Assembly (NCBI GenBank): GCA_016200035.1
Contig: JACQFM010000122.1
Span: 1 to 7,847 of the forward strand
Reading direction: 5' to 3'
DNA: 7,847 nt
Source of the DNA: Nitrososphaerota archaeon
GTDB taxonomy: Archaea > Thermoproteota > Nitrososphaeria > Nitrososphaerales > Nitrosopumilaceae
In this document: piece after piece, positions 1 to 5,835 of the stretch
How the letters are laid out: the number at the start of each line of letters is the position of its first letter
Position numbering within the stretch: the stretch's first letter is position 1
Notes under the pieces: model-generated
Told to the model about the DNA's origin: nothing
Seen by the model: the letters and a program-made list of their open reading frames with translations, nothing else
Database searches by the model: none
Position numbers and translations under genes: made by a program

Positions 1-333
1 GGAAGAGTTTATTCCCTCAAGGATGGCAGATATAAGGCCATTTTTATTTTCTCTGTGAACAACTTTAACTAAAAATTTCAAATTATTATTTTGGTTCTGT
101 AGGTTTGATTCTGATGTTTCCAAACTCCTTATGTAATCATCAACTATTTTGCTCGTTCCATCAGGAGAGTTATCATCTACTACTATTATTTCAGGAAAAA
201 CATAATCTGGAATATTACGATGTATTGCCTCTACGAGTTTTAGTATATTTTCTGATTCGTTATATGTAGGAATGACAATTGAAAGTTTTACTTTCTCATG
301 TAATTCAAATGATCTAGTCGGAGTGGAGTACAA
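1..333 (-). CDS. Family 2 glycosyltransferase, dolichyl-phosphate mannose synthase-like (3' part outside window)
   Basis: The 111 visible codons carry the hallmarks of a GT-A family 2 enzyme: LSIVIPTYNESENI near the N terminus (nucleotide-binding strand), then EIIVVDDNSPDGT holding the DD motif typical of DPM1/DpmA proteins, then VKVVHRENKNGLISAILEGI. Such enzymes transfer a sugar from a nucleotide sugar to a polyprenyl phosphate at the cytoplasmic membrane face, feeding N-glycosylation or surface polysaccharide synthesis. The frame opens after a TAA and the only usable start is TTG at 333; no ATG precedes the first beta strand, so the start is moderately certain. The gene is divergent from the surface-protein remnant to its right and shares its AT-rich composition, so it probably belongs to the host. 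The acceptor-specific C-terminal part is not in the window, so DPM-type versus another polyprenyl-phosphate glycosyltransferase cannot be settled. Confidence 0.88.
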   Translation of the reverse strand, partial: MYSTPTRSFELHEKVKLSIVIPTYNESENILKLVEAIHRNIPDYVFPEIIVVDDNSPDGTSKIVDDYIRSLETSESNLQNQNNNLKFLVKVVHRENKNGLISAILEGINSS

Positions 334-471
334 TTTGTTAAAAATTTATTGATTCTCCATTATTAAGCCATTCTTACAATACTTCTGCTTAAAGGCAATA
401 TTTAGAACTAGATGTAATGAGCGTTAGCTATCAAAATAGTGATTATTAGAATCAAAAATTGGTACTATTAA

Positions 472-891
472 AGTAATTCTTTCAATGTAAAAGATCCTAA
501 CAGCCAACAAATCTTTATTGTAAACTACACTATCAATGGAGAAACAGTAAAAAATATGACTATAGATCCTCTAAATCTTTCATTAATTGTTTCCTTAAAT
601 TCTACTAAGGACGGTTACATTACACTCCAAATTCCAAGATCCTTGATCGATGCTAAGACAAATAATAGTCAAGATGATTCATTTATCATCTTAATTGATG
701 ATGCAGAAATCAAACCACAAAGTGATCAATCAAATAATAATTACAGAATAATAACAATGCAATTTTTACAAGGAGATAAAAATATAGTATTAATTGGTAC
801 TCAGATAATTCCAGAGTTTCCATCTGCATTACCTATACTAATAGTCGCTATTACTTCTCTCATCATATTTTACAGAATTAAATTTAGATAA
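472..891 (+). pseudogene. 5'-truncated remnant of a PEF-CTERM (archaeosortase-sorted) surface protein
   Basis: An ATG at 556 gives a 111-aa ORF, but the recognisable protein sequence starts earlier: the same frame from 472 reads NVKDPNSQQIFIVNYTING before that ATG, with no start codon and a TAA at 469-471. The chain has the pattern seen at the C-terminal end of thaumarchaeal surface proteins: a beta-rich domain with IPRSLIDA and DDSFIILIDDAE, then IGTQIIPEFPS, a hydrophobic stretch (residues about 91-106 of the ATG ORF) and a basic tail RIKFR. That tripartite end is a PEF-CTERM signal, by family knowledge recognised by an archaeosortase that removes the helix and anchors the protein. No signal peptide or N-terminal domain is present, so this is probably a decayed gene end, perhaps cut by a rearrangement. 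A short expressed protein from 556 is possible but would have no export signal. The 3' end is intact and lies next to the composition change near 895. Confidence 0.65.
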
Positions 892-998
892 AAAATTGGG
901 ACGGTGCCCACTACAACAGTTCTGGCAGGCTCCATCGGGCCCGCTCCTTTATCGGTCTTTAAATTGGTCCCAGACGTAAAGAGAGTGAGAGAAAGAAA
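892..998. other. GC-rich intergenic patch upstream of the integrase; candidate attachment region or small RNA remnant
   Basis: About 107 bases separate the surface-protein remnant from the integrase. The stretch 898-960 is markedly GC-richer than everything to its left and includes the perfect 8-bp palindrome CGGGCCCG. TGGGAC at 898-903 is the reverse complement of GTCCCA at 967-972, and AAATTGG occurs at both ends (894-900 and 961-967). On the minus strand the region ends in CCC followed by a run of six T (891-896). No convincing coding frame spans it. Its position, directly before an integrase and at the composition break, makes it a reasonable place for an attachment site or a targeted RNA gene, but no tRNA fits and no matching repeat was found at the other end of the block. 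Confidence 0.35.
958..965 (+). promoter_or_regulatory. TATA-like box for the integrase gene
   Basis: TTTAAATT lies in the otherwise GC-rich leader. With the usual archaeal spacing of about 26 nt from box centre to transcription start, transcription would begin near 987, giving a leader of roughly a dozen bases before the TTG start at 999. The leader GAGAGTGAGAGAAAG is purine-rich but holds only a weak Shine-Dalgarno-like segment. This is one AT-rich octamer, so the call is tentative. Confidence 0.35.
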
Positions 999-2144
999 TT
1001 GTCAGAAACAGAAGCGCTTGGAATGTTCCTGTATGCAATCAGGAACGAGGAGACAAGACGAAAGTACCAGAGGAAACTCTTCATGTTTTTCGATTTCATA
1101 GGACTTGAGGGAACGCTGGAGGAAAAGTCAAAACTGTTTGTTGCAAAGACAAAAGAAAATTCCAACTGGGCTTTTGCGTCCGTCATGAAGTTCCTTGCAT
1201 ACCAGAAGGAAAGGGTGGAACGAAAAGAGATTTCGGAGGCGACGCTTCCGGGATACTACAAGCCAATCAAATTATTCTGCGAGATGAATGACATTTCGCT
1301 TGGATGGAAGAGGATATCGCGCGGACTGCCGAAAGGGAGAAGGTTTGCAAACGACCGCGCGCCAACAATGGAGGAGATTCGCGCAATCGCAGAATATCCT
1401 GACAGAAGGATGAAGGCAATAGTATACGCGATGTGCTCATCGGGAATCCGTCTTGGCTCGTGGGATTATCTGAAATGGGGACACATACAGGCGGTCGAAG
1501 AAAACGGAAATGTTGTTGCGGCAAAGATGACAGTCTATGCCGGCGACGAAGAACAGTACATGAGTTTCATAACGCCAGAAGGATATCGCGCTTTGAAACA
1601 GTGGATGGACTTCAGGGAGAAGAGCGGGGAGGAGATAACGAAAGACTCGTGGGTCATGCGCGACCTGTGGAACACGGAGGACAACGGCAAGGGTCTCGCG
1701 AAGTTTCCAAAGAGGCTCAAGAGCCTCGGCATAAAGCGGCTGATTGAGCGCGCCATCAACTCGCAGGGACTGAGAAAGCCGCTCGCAGAGGGGAAAAAGA
1801 GACACGAGTTTCAGGCGGCACACGGCATGAGGAAGTTCTTCAAGACCCGCTCCGAGCAAATGATGAGACCGATAAACGTGGAATGGCTGATGGGACACTC
1901 GACTGGCGTGAGCGATTCCTACTACAGACCAAACGAAAGCGAACTTCTGCAGGACTACGTCAGGGCTGTTCCGCTTCTGCAGATTTCCGAAGTTTCTCAG
2001 GTGAAGCAGGAGTTTCAGACCGCGGAGAAGACATGGACTCAGCAGTTCGAGGAGATGAGGCAGACAGTCGCGACGATACAGAGTCAACTGAGTTTTCTAA
2101 CCTCAGCAGTTGTCGCTGCAAAGACGTCAGCTGTTCAAGTATAA
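999..2144 (+). CDS. Site-specific tyrosine recombinase (archaeal integrase)
   Basis: This 381-aa protein cuts and rejoins DNA through a 3'-phosphotyrosine link, probably to integrate and excise the adjacent element. An N-terminal SAM-like, DNA-binding helical domain covers about residues 1-115. The catalytic domain shows the expected residues in order: Arg151 in CSSGIRLGSW, the H-x-x-R box His275/Arg278 in HGMRKF, His300 in LMGHST, and the nucleophile Tyr308 or Tyr309 in SDSYYRPNE. All catalytic landmarks are present, so it is probably active. About 70 residues follow the tyrosine, ending in a heptad-like Q/E-rich helix (about 330-370) that may mediate assembly. TTG at 999 is the chosen start: the frame is open only from 963 and has no ATG upstream of it. 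Base composition is clearly GC-richer than the left flank. The gene converges on the minus-strand operon, with only 40 bases between the two stop codons. Confidence 0.95.
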   Translation: MSETEALGMFLYAIRNEETRRKYQRKLFMFFDFIGLEGTLEEKSKLFVAKTKENSNWAFASVMKFLAYQKERVERKEISEATLPGYYKPIKLFCEMNDISLGWKRISRGLPKGRRFANDRAPTMEEIRAIAEYPDRRMKAIVYAMCSSGIRLGSWDYLKWGHIQAVEENGNVVAAKMTVYAGDEEQYMSFITPEGYRALKQWMDFREKSGEEITKDSWVMRDLWNTEDNGKGLAKFPKRLKSLGIKRLIERAINSQGLRKPLAEGKKRHEFQAAHGMRKFFKTRSEQMMRPINVEWLMGHSTGVSDSYYRPNESELLQDYVRAVPLLQISEVSQVKQEFQTAEKTWTQQFEEMRQTVATIQSQLSFLTSAVVAAKTSAVQV

Positions 2145-2176
2145 AATCGAAGTCAAGTTGGCAGCGCGAGCATTTC

Positions 2177-2184
2177 AAAAAATT
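2177..2184 (-). terminator. Possible T-rich terminator of the six-gene operon
   Basis: Immediately after the minus-strand stop of the last operon gene the transcript would read AATTTTTT. Archaeal transcription commonly ends at T-rich tracts without a hairpin, so this short run between two convergent genes could serve. No strong stem precedes it; the call rests only on position and the T run. Confidence 0.3.
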
Positions 2185-2655
2185 TCACCAGCGCGTCTCT
2201 GCTTTGTCGTAATATGGCGATGGTCTGTTTTTCTGTCTGATATCAGTCTGCCCCTCTATGATTTTTTCATAGGGCAGACCTAACTTTTCATATGATAGTT
2301 CGTTCTGTGATTCGCTCGATTCGTTTCTGTTTTCTATTTTTTGTGAAGTTTCTTTTTCTTGTGTTGTTTCGATTTTTGGCGGCTGTTCGTTTTTCTTTTC
2401 AGCCTTGATTTCTGTTTCAGTTGTCTTGGTCGGCTGGATTTCGCTTTGGTGTTGTTTCCACGCGGGCTCGCTTACTGGACTGTGCTCGCCCGCGTGCTGC
2501 TTGTATTTTTGTGATGCTTGATAGGCACTTCGTATAAAGTATGGCCTGTACAGCCCTCTATTCATCAACGTGTTTCTGTAGTCTTTGTAAACGTCTTCCA
2601 TAGTTTTGAATGGTCCTTTGTATCCTATTGGTGGAGGTGCACGTATCCTAGCCAA
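2185..2655 (-). CDS. 156-aa charged, low-complexity protein, last gene of the operon
   Basis: I do not recognise a family. The N-terminal 50 residues are basic, with Pro-, Tyr- and Arg-rich segments (RAPPPIGYKG, RGLYRPYF) that could fold or bind a partner. Residues about 65-120 are low-complexity and rich in E, K, Q, T and S, almost certainly disordered. A short tail with LGLPYEKIIEG and a final PYYDKAETRW follows. There is no signal peptide, membrane segment or cysteine. The start is TTG, one base after the TAG of the ATPase gene, with AAGGAG (2668-2673) twelve bases ahead inside the ATPase 3' end; translation is probably coupled. A short conserved head and tail joined by a disordered linker, made right after a DNA-pump ATPase, suggests an accessory or adaptor role, but that is inference. 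A start at the Met of residue 19 is possible and would lose part of the basic head. Confidence 0.75.
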   Translation of the reverse strand: MARIRAPPPIGYKGPFKTMEDVYKDYRNTLMNRGLYRPYFIRSAYQASQKYKQHAGEHSPVSEPAWKQHQSEIQPTKTTETEIKAEKKNEQPPKIETTQEKETSQKIENRNESSESQNELSYEKLGLPYEKIIEGQTDIRQKNRPSPYYDKAETRW

Positions 2656-2656
2656 T

Positions 2657-4744
2657 CTATTGCTGTTCTCCTTCGGGTGAGGCTGAATTTTGCCTGTTCT
2701 GACTGTTCTGCTGTTCTGTTGTGTTCTGTGGTATAATACCCAGAGTGCCTTTCTTCAGGCCGGCGAGGAAGAAAGAGACGAGGAAGATCTTGATTTTTGC
2801 GGATTTCAGTGACTTCAGACTGTTTTCAATACTTTTTAGGATCATCAGATCCGCTGCCAGGATGATGAATTCGTCAACGAAATTAAGAGCTGACGAGACT
2901 CTTTCTTCCTCGATGGCAGGATTCACCGCTACTTCAAAAGCAATTTTTTTGTCAGACTCGATGTAAACGTCCACGAACTTCTCTCCTACCTGATAATCAT
3001 TTTTTACCACACAGTTCTTGCCATCAAAATATTCCAGAAGCATGGCCTGGATAAGCTGGTGCAGTGCTGATGTCTTGCCGATGTGTTTGTAGAATCGCGC
3101 TGATTCTCCGATAGAATCAAGGTAGTCGATTGCTTTCTGAGTCGGAACAAGATACGTTGATTGCTTGGAGCTGCCAATTGCAAGAAATATTTCTTCAATC
3201 ATCTTACGATCTATCAACGACTGTTTGAGATCCTGAGCATACCGGCCCTTCAACGACAGTCCGTCATATCGTTGTGTTACAGTAAGCGATGGATAGTTTG
3301 CAACATTGATCAGAAACTTTTTCGAATCGTTGTCCAGTCTTGCAGTATCTTCAGATTTTTCAATTGTGATTTGTTCTGTCAGTGGTGTGCAGTTCAGCAT
3401 GATGTGCTCTGCAAAGGGCTTTTTCAATTCTTCAATTCTTGCGCTGGAGATGATCTGTCTTTCAATCTTCTCCGTCCTAATGAGGAACGGCTCAGTTTTT
3501 CCTGTTTTTATCAGAAATTCTCCCGTTCCAAGTTTCTGGAACATTTCTGGCTTTACTCCTATGGAGTTTCCCAGATACCAGGCATCTTCAGCATCAGGCA
3601 AGTTTGAGAGCATCTTTGTGCGTGCGTTAGCCATCACATTCTTGCTCAGAGGCCTTTGTGAGGAGAAGAAGAGACAGATTTTGAAGTCTCTTGCAATCAA
3701 TGGGATTTCTTGTAGAATGTCATACGACATCTCCTGGGTTCGATCCGAAAAATCGAGCTGGGCGTTCCAGTGCGTTGCCGCCTCCTCGATAAAAACAAAA
3801 ATCGATTTGTCGTCAAGTGCAGGATTTCCCCTTACGTCTCCTGCTTTCTGCATCTCTATTAAATTGAGCAAGAAAAAGGCGACGAAAAACCTCTGCGATT
3901 GCATTGAAATATCATCAATTTCAATTACCAAAGGTAATTCAAGCAACTTTTTGATTGGAAAGGACTTTTTGCAGCTAAAAAATGGTGCAAGCTCTTCCAC
4001 AACATTTTCTATTTTGTTCAGTGACGCATCGTGATAGTTCGATTTCGTCTGGCCACGCTCGACTTTTGATTTCATTGCATGATAGACATCAAAAATAGTT
4101 GGAGTCTCTTTTGTATCTTCAAGCAAACTGATGACGTACTCTTTGATATAATTTCGACTGGAATGATAAAGTCCCCAGATTGTGAAAAGGTCGCAAACTT
4201 TTGAAATCCAAGCTCTCGGATTGATACCTGTAACGGGGGATTGAAAAATATTATTTCTGAGATCATTAGCGCCCAGAACCACAAGTGGGATGGAATTCAA
4301 CACGTTCCTTGCTTCTCTCTTGACATCGAGGACCACCACCTTCGATCCGGCCTCAACTATCTGTCTTACAATATTCCATTGCAAGGTGCTCTTTCCGGTT
4401 CCAGTCCCACCGCCAATGAACGTGTGAGTGAAATCCGAAATCGGCAGACTGCAATGTCCGTATTCCTTGGTGCCCTGGACCAATTTCCCTATTGTCAAAT
4501 CGCCCTTGATGTTATCTGGCAAAGGGAGACAGGGTGTGTCAGTATTGGCTACCTGCTGCATTGCCCTTGCATATAGCAAGTTGAGGTTCTTCGCCAGGAA
4601 CAGTTTGCCACTTTCAGTTGCAAACGCAATCGCCTTTGCGTACTTGTCCACAAGAGCGTGATTAATCAGACCGTTGAACGGTTTGAACACTTCGCGAATC
4701 TGCTGAGGATTCATCTTTGCGAAATCGATGTTTCTTCCGTACAT
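2657..4744 (-). CDS. HerA/VirD4-type P-loop ATPase with C-terminal winged-helix-like and nuclease-fold-like region
   Basis: The 695-aa protein belongs to the FtsK-HerA branch of P-loop ATPases (DUF87/TraG-VirD4-like), hexameric motors that move DNA or protein. Visible: Walker A GGGTGTGKST at 111-120; KVVVLDVKRE just after it (135-144); Walker B SIFVFIEEA at 314-322 with Glu320/Glu321; a sensor-like FFSSQRPLSKNVM at 359-371; and a closing LGTGEFLIKT at 405-414, usual in coupling-type ATPases. Residues about 470-545 look like a winged helix (FLINVANYPSLTVTQRY, LKQSLIDRKMIEE). Residues about 555-662 alternate helices and strands with VDVYIESDKKIAFEVAV, resembling a PD-(D/E)XK core in which the usual Lys of E-x-K is replaced. 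The end is a Q/N-rich tail. No transmembrane segment is seen, so any membrane link must come from partners. ATG at 4744 follows the previous stop by one base, with AGGAG at 4753-4757. It could drive DNA transfer, packaging or defence; the ATPase call is firm, the process is not. Confidence 0.9.
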   Translation of the reverse strand: MYGRNIDFAKMNPQQIREVFKPFNGLINHALVDKYAKAIAFATESGKLFLAKNLNLLYARAMQQVANTDTPCLPLPDNIKGDLTIGKLVQGTKEYGHCSLPISDFTHTFIGGGTGTGKSTLQWNIVRQIVEAGSKVVVLDVKREARNVLNSIPLVVLGANDLRNNIFQSPVTGINPRAWISKVCDLFTIWGLYHSSRNYIKEYVISLLEDTKETPTIFDVYHAMKSKVERGQTKSNYHDASLNKIENVVEELAPFFSCKKSFPIKKLLELPLVIEIDDISMQSQRFFVAFFLLNLIEMQKAGDVRGNPALDDKSIFVFIEEAATHWNAQLDFSDRTQEMSYDILQEIPLIARDFKICLFFSSQRPLSKNVMANARTKMLSNLPDAEDAWYLGNSIGVKPEMFQKLGTGEFLIKTGKTEPFLIRTEKIERQIISSARIEELKKPFAEHIMLNCTPLTEQITIEKSEDTARLDNDSKKFLINVANYPSLTVTQRYDGLSLKGRYAQDLKQSLIDRKMIEEIFLAIGSSKQSTYLVPTQKAIDYLDSIGESARFYKHIGKTSALHQLIQAMLLEYFDGKNCVVKNDYQVGEKFVDVYIESDKKIAFEVAVNPAIEEERVSSALNFVDEFIILAADLMILKSIENSLKSLKSAKIKIFLVSFFLAGLKKGTLGIIPQNTTEQQNSQNRQNSASPEGEQQ

Positions 4745-4745
4745 G

Positions 4746-4961
4746 CTACCATCTCCTGTTGATGACGTAGTTTGCCGCGAAAATTATCAGCAGGGCGAAA
4801 AGTCCGATGAAAGCCACCTGCAAGTACTTGTCAAGGTAACCGATTCCGGTGTTCTCCCAGATGAATGTTGCAAGCGATATTACTATGATGGAGATGGTCG
4901 CAATTTCTGCAACAATCAACCAAGTTTTGGAATTATTTCTGTCCTGGTCCGGTCTCCACAT
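4746..4961 (-). CDS. 71-aa two-helix membrane protein directly upstream of the ATPase
   Basis: No family is recognised by sequence. It is almost all membrane: a short charged head (MWRPDQDRNNSK), a first hydrophobic helix at about 13-35, a loop ENTGIGYLDKY, a second helix at about 47-66 and a basic end NRRW. There is no signal peptidase site. The gene overlaps the 3' end of the 205-aa gene by 29 bases and stops one base before the ATPase ATG, so it is a deliberate part of the operon rather than a chance ORF; GGTGGAG at 4967-4973 supports its start. Two-helix proteins of this size placed just before a secretion-type ATPase recall VirB3 or VirB2-like components of type IV secretion and the small CedA1-like subunits of archaeal DNA import. 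That comparison rests on size, topology and gene order, not on sequence similarity. It is a good candidate for the ATPase's membrane anchor. Confidence 0.8.
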   Translation of the reverse strand: MWRPDQDRNNSKTWLIVAEIATISIIVISLATFIWENTGIGYLDKYLQVAFIGLFALLIIFAANYVINRRW

Positions 4962-5550
4962 TCTTACTCCACCCTATGTTTTCAAGGAAAATTCTGAAAT
5001 CAAAATCAGCCCGGTATGCTGCCACCAGCGTCTCTACAATCTCTGCTCCAGATTCCGTGATCTTTGTACTGTTGCCGATGAGCCCTAGCGATTTTATTTT
5101 TACATATCCTCCGTTTGCAAGCATGTTTTTTGCAATCACAATGCTGTTTTCCGAAAGTTTGCTGATCTGTTTGATGTCATTCTTGTTCAATCCAAATGCG
5201 ATTGAAATCAGAACAATCGCTTCGGGTTTTGAGCCGAGATAAAATTCGGTGTGCTTTCTACAGATTGAACGTCCGTTGTATAAAATCATGCAGGCATTGC
5301 ACACGAGGTCGCCGTAGTAGCACAACACCACGTTGTTCTCAGACAGTGGCTTGCCACAGATGGAGCAGAGGCCTCTTGCTATCTCACTGGTAGTCTTTTC
5401 TGTAACTGAATCATAGGTTGAGCGGATTCTTTGAAGTACATTGTCTGTTGTGACAGTTTGTACTTCGCTGGCCAGTTCATCGCCACCGGTATCCTTGTTA
5501 AACCAGCTTGGTTGTGGCATGTCGCTTCTTTCAGATTCGTCATAGGTCAT
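4933..5550 (-). CDS. 205-aa zinc-finger and winged-helix-like protein
   Basis: I do not recognise a named family, but two modules are visible. After a polar N-terminal 55 residues comes a cysteine-rich block: Cys62 and Cys65 (CSIC), Cys77, Cys84 and Cys87 (CNAC), Cys97 and His100 (CRKH). The paired C-x2-C, C-x2-C and C-x2-H spacing suggests one or two bound zinc ions. From about 108 to 180 follows a helical segment with a helix-turn-helix-like run (NKNDIKQISKLSENSIVIAKNML) and a wing-like hairpin (GGYVKIKSLGLI) ending in KITESGAEIVETL, a pattern frequent in archaeal winged-helix proteins. The protein is soluble and probably binds DNA or docks onto the ATPase complex. ATG at 5550 overlaps the upstream TGA in an ATGA junction, and AGGAG lies at 5561-5565. 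It could be an operon regulator or a structural DNA-recognition subunit; its place in the middle of the operon, between two membrane proteins, slightly favours the latter. Confidence 0.8.
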   Translation of the reverse strand: MTYDESERSDMPQPSWFNKDTGGDELASEVQTVTTDNVLQRIRSTYDSVTEKTTSEIARGLCSICGKPLSENNVVLCYYGDLVCNACMILYNGRSICRKHTEFYLGSKPEAIVLISIAFGLNKNDIKQISKLSENSIVIAKNMLANGGYVKIKSLGLIGNSTKITESGAEIVETLVAAYRADFDFRIFLENIGWSKNVETGPGQK

Positions 5551-5834
5551 CTAAGGTCCTCTCCTAGGCCCGTCTGCCTGTCCCATTCATCTTCGATTCT
5601 ACCCCTGAGTTCGCGCTCGATCCTGCGTTGTGAAGCGTTTCTCATTTCGCCCAAAACGTCTATTCTTGGTGTACTTCTTACTGGTGTTGCATCTCTGCCT
5701 TCCAAAATGGCTACTGCTATTATGATTCCCAGAAGAACTACCCCTGCTACCACTAACCATATCCAGAAATTGAAAACTATGCTTAGGGTTATCAGAACAG
5801 CCAAAAAAATAAGGAAGGCAGCTGCGCCAGACAT
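5547..5834 (-). CDS. 95-aa membrane protein with a helical hairpin and charged cytoplasmic tail
   Basis: No family is recognised. The first 45 residues are nearly all hydrophobic and form two closely spaced membrane helices (about 4-21 and 25-44) with only a short aromatic turn, FNFW, between them. The remaining 50 residues are strongly charged, with an Arg/Glu-rich segment at about 62-84 (EMRNASQRRIERELRGRIED) expected to be an amphipathic or coiled-coil helix. The tight hairpin and the basic residues after the second helix suggest both ends face the cytoplasm, leaving the tail free to meet soluble partners such as the ATPase. ATG at 5834 follows the previous TAA by one base, and AGGAG is at 5844-5848. 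Like the 71-aa protein it could be a channel or anchor subunit; the two differ in that only this one has a long cytoplasmic tail. Confidence 0.8.
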   Translation of the reverse strand: MSGAAAFLIFLAVLITLSIVFNFWIWLVVAGVVLLGIIIAVAILEGRDATPVRSTPRIDVLGEMRNASQRRIERELRGRIEDEWDRQTGLGEDLR

Positions 5835-5835
5835 T

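Noticed and set aside
898..971. Possible tRNA gene (74-nt span with GGGAC/GTCCC ends)
   Set aside because: Only five acceptor-like pairs form. No GTTC-type T-loop, no D-arm and no plausible anticodon arm can be placed on either strand.
904..1101. 65-aa plus-strand ORF at the start of the integrase
   Set aside because: It overlaps the integrase N terminus in another frame and its sequence is rich in Arg, Ser and Cys without any recognisable feature.
1437..2087. 216-aa minus-strand ORF
   Set aside because: It lies fully antisense to the integrase, whose catalytic motifs fix the real frame; its composition looks like a reverse shadow with no recognisable motif.
2161..2203. Hairpin terminator between the convergent genes
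   Set aside because: GCGCG-containing segments flank the T run, but the pairing is short and imperfect with a long loop; only the T run was kept as a tentative terminator.
3306..4034. 242-aa plus-strand ORF
   Set aside because: It is antisense to the ATPase, across the Walker B region, and shows no domain pattern of its own.
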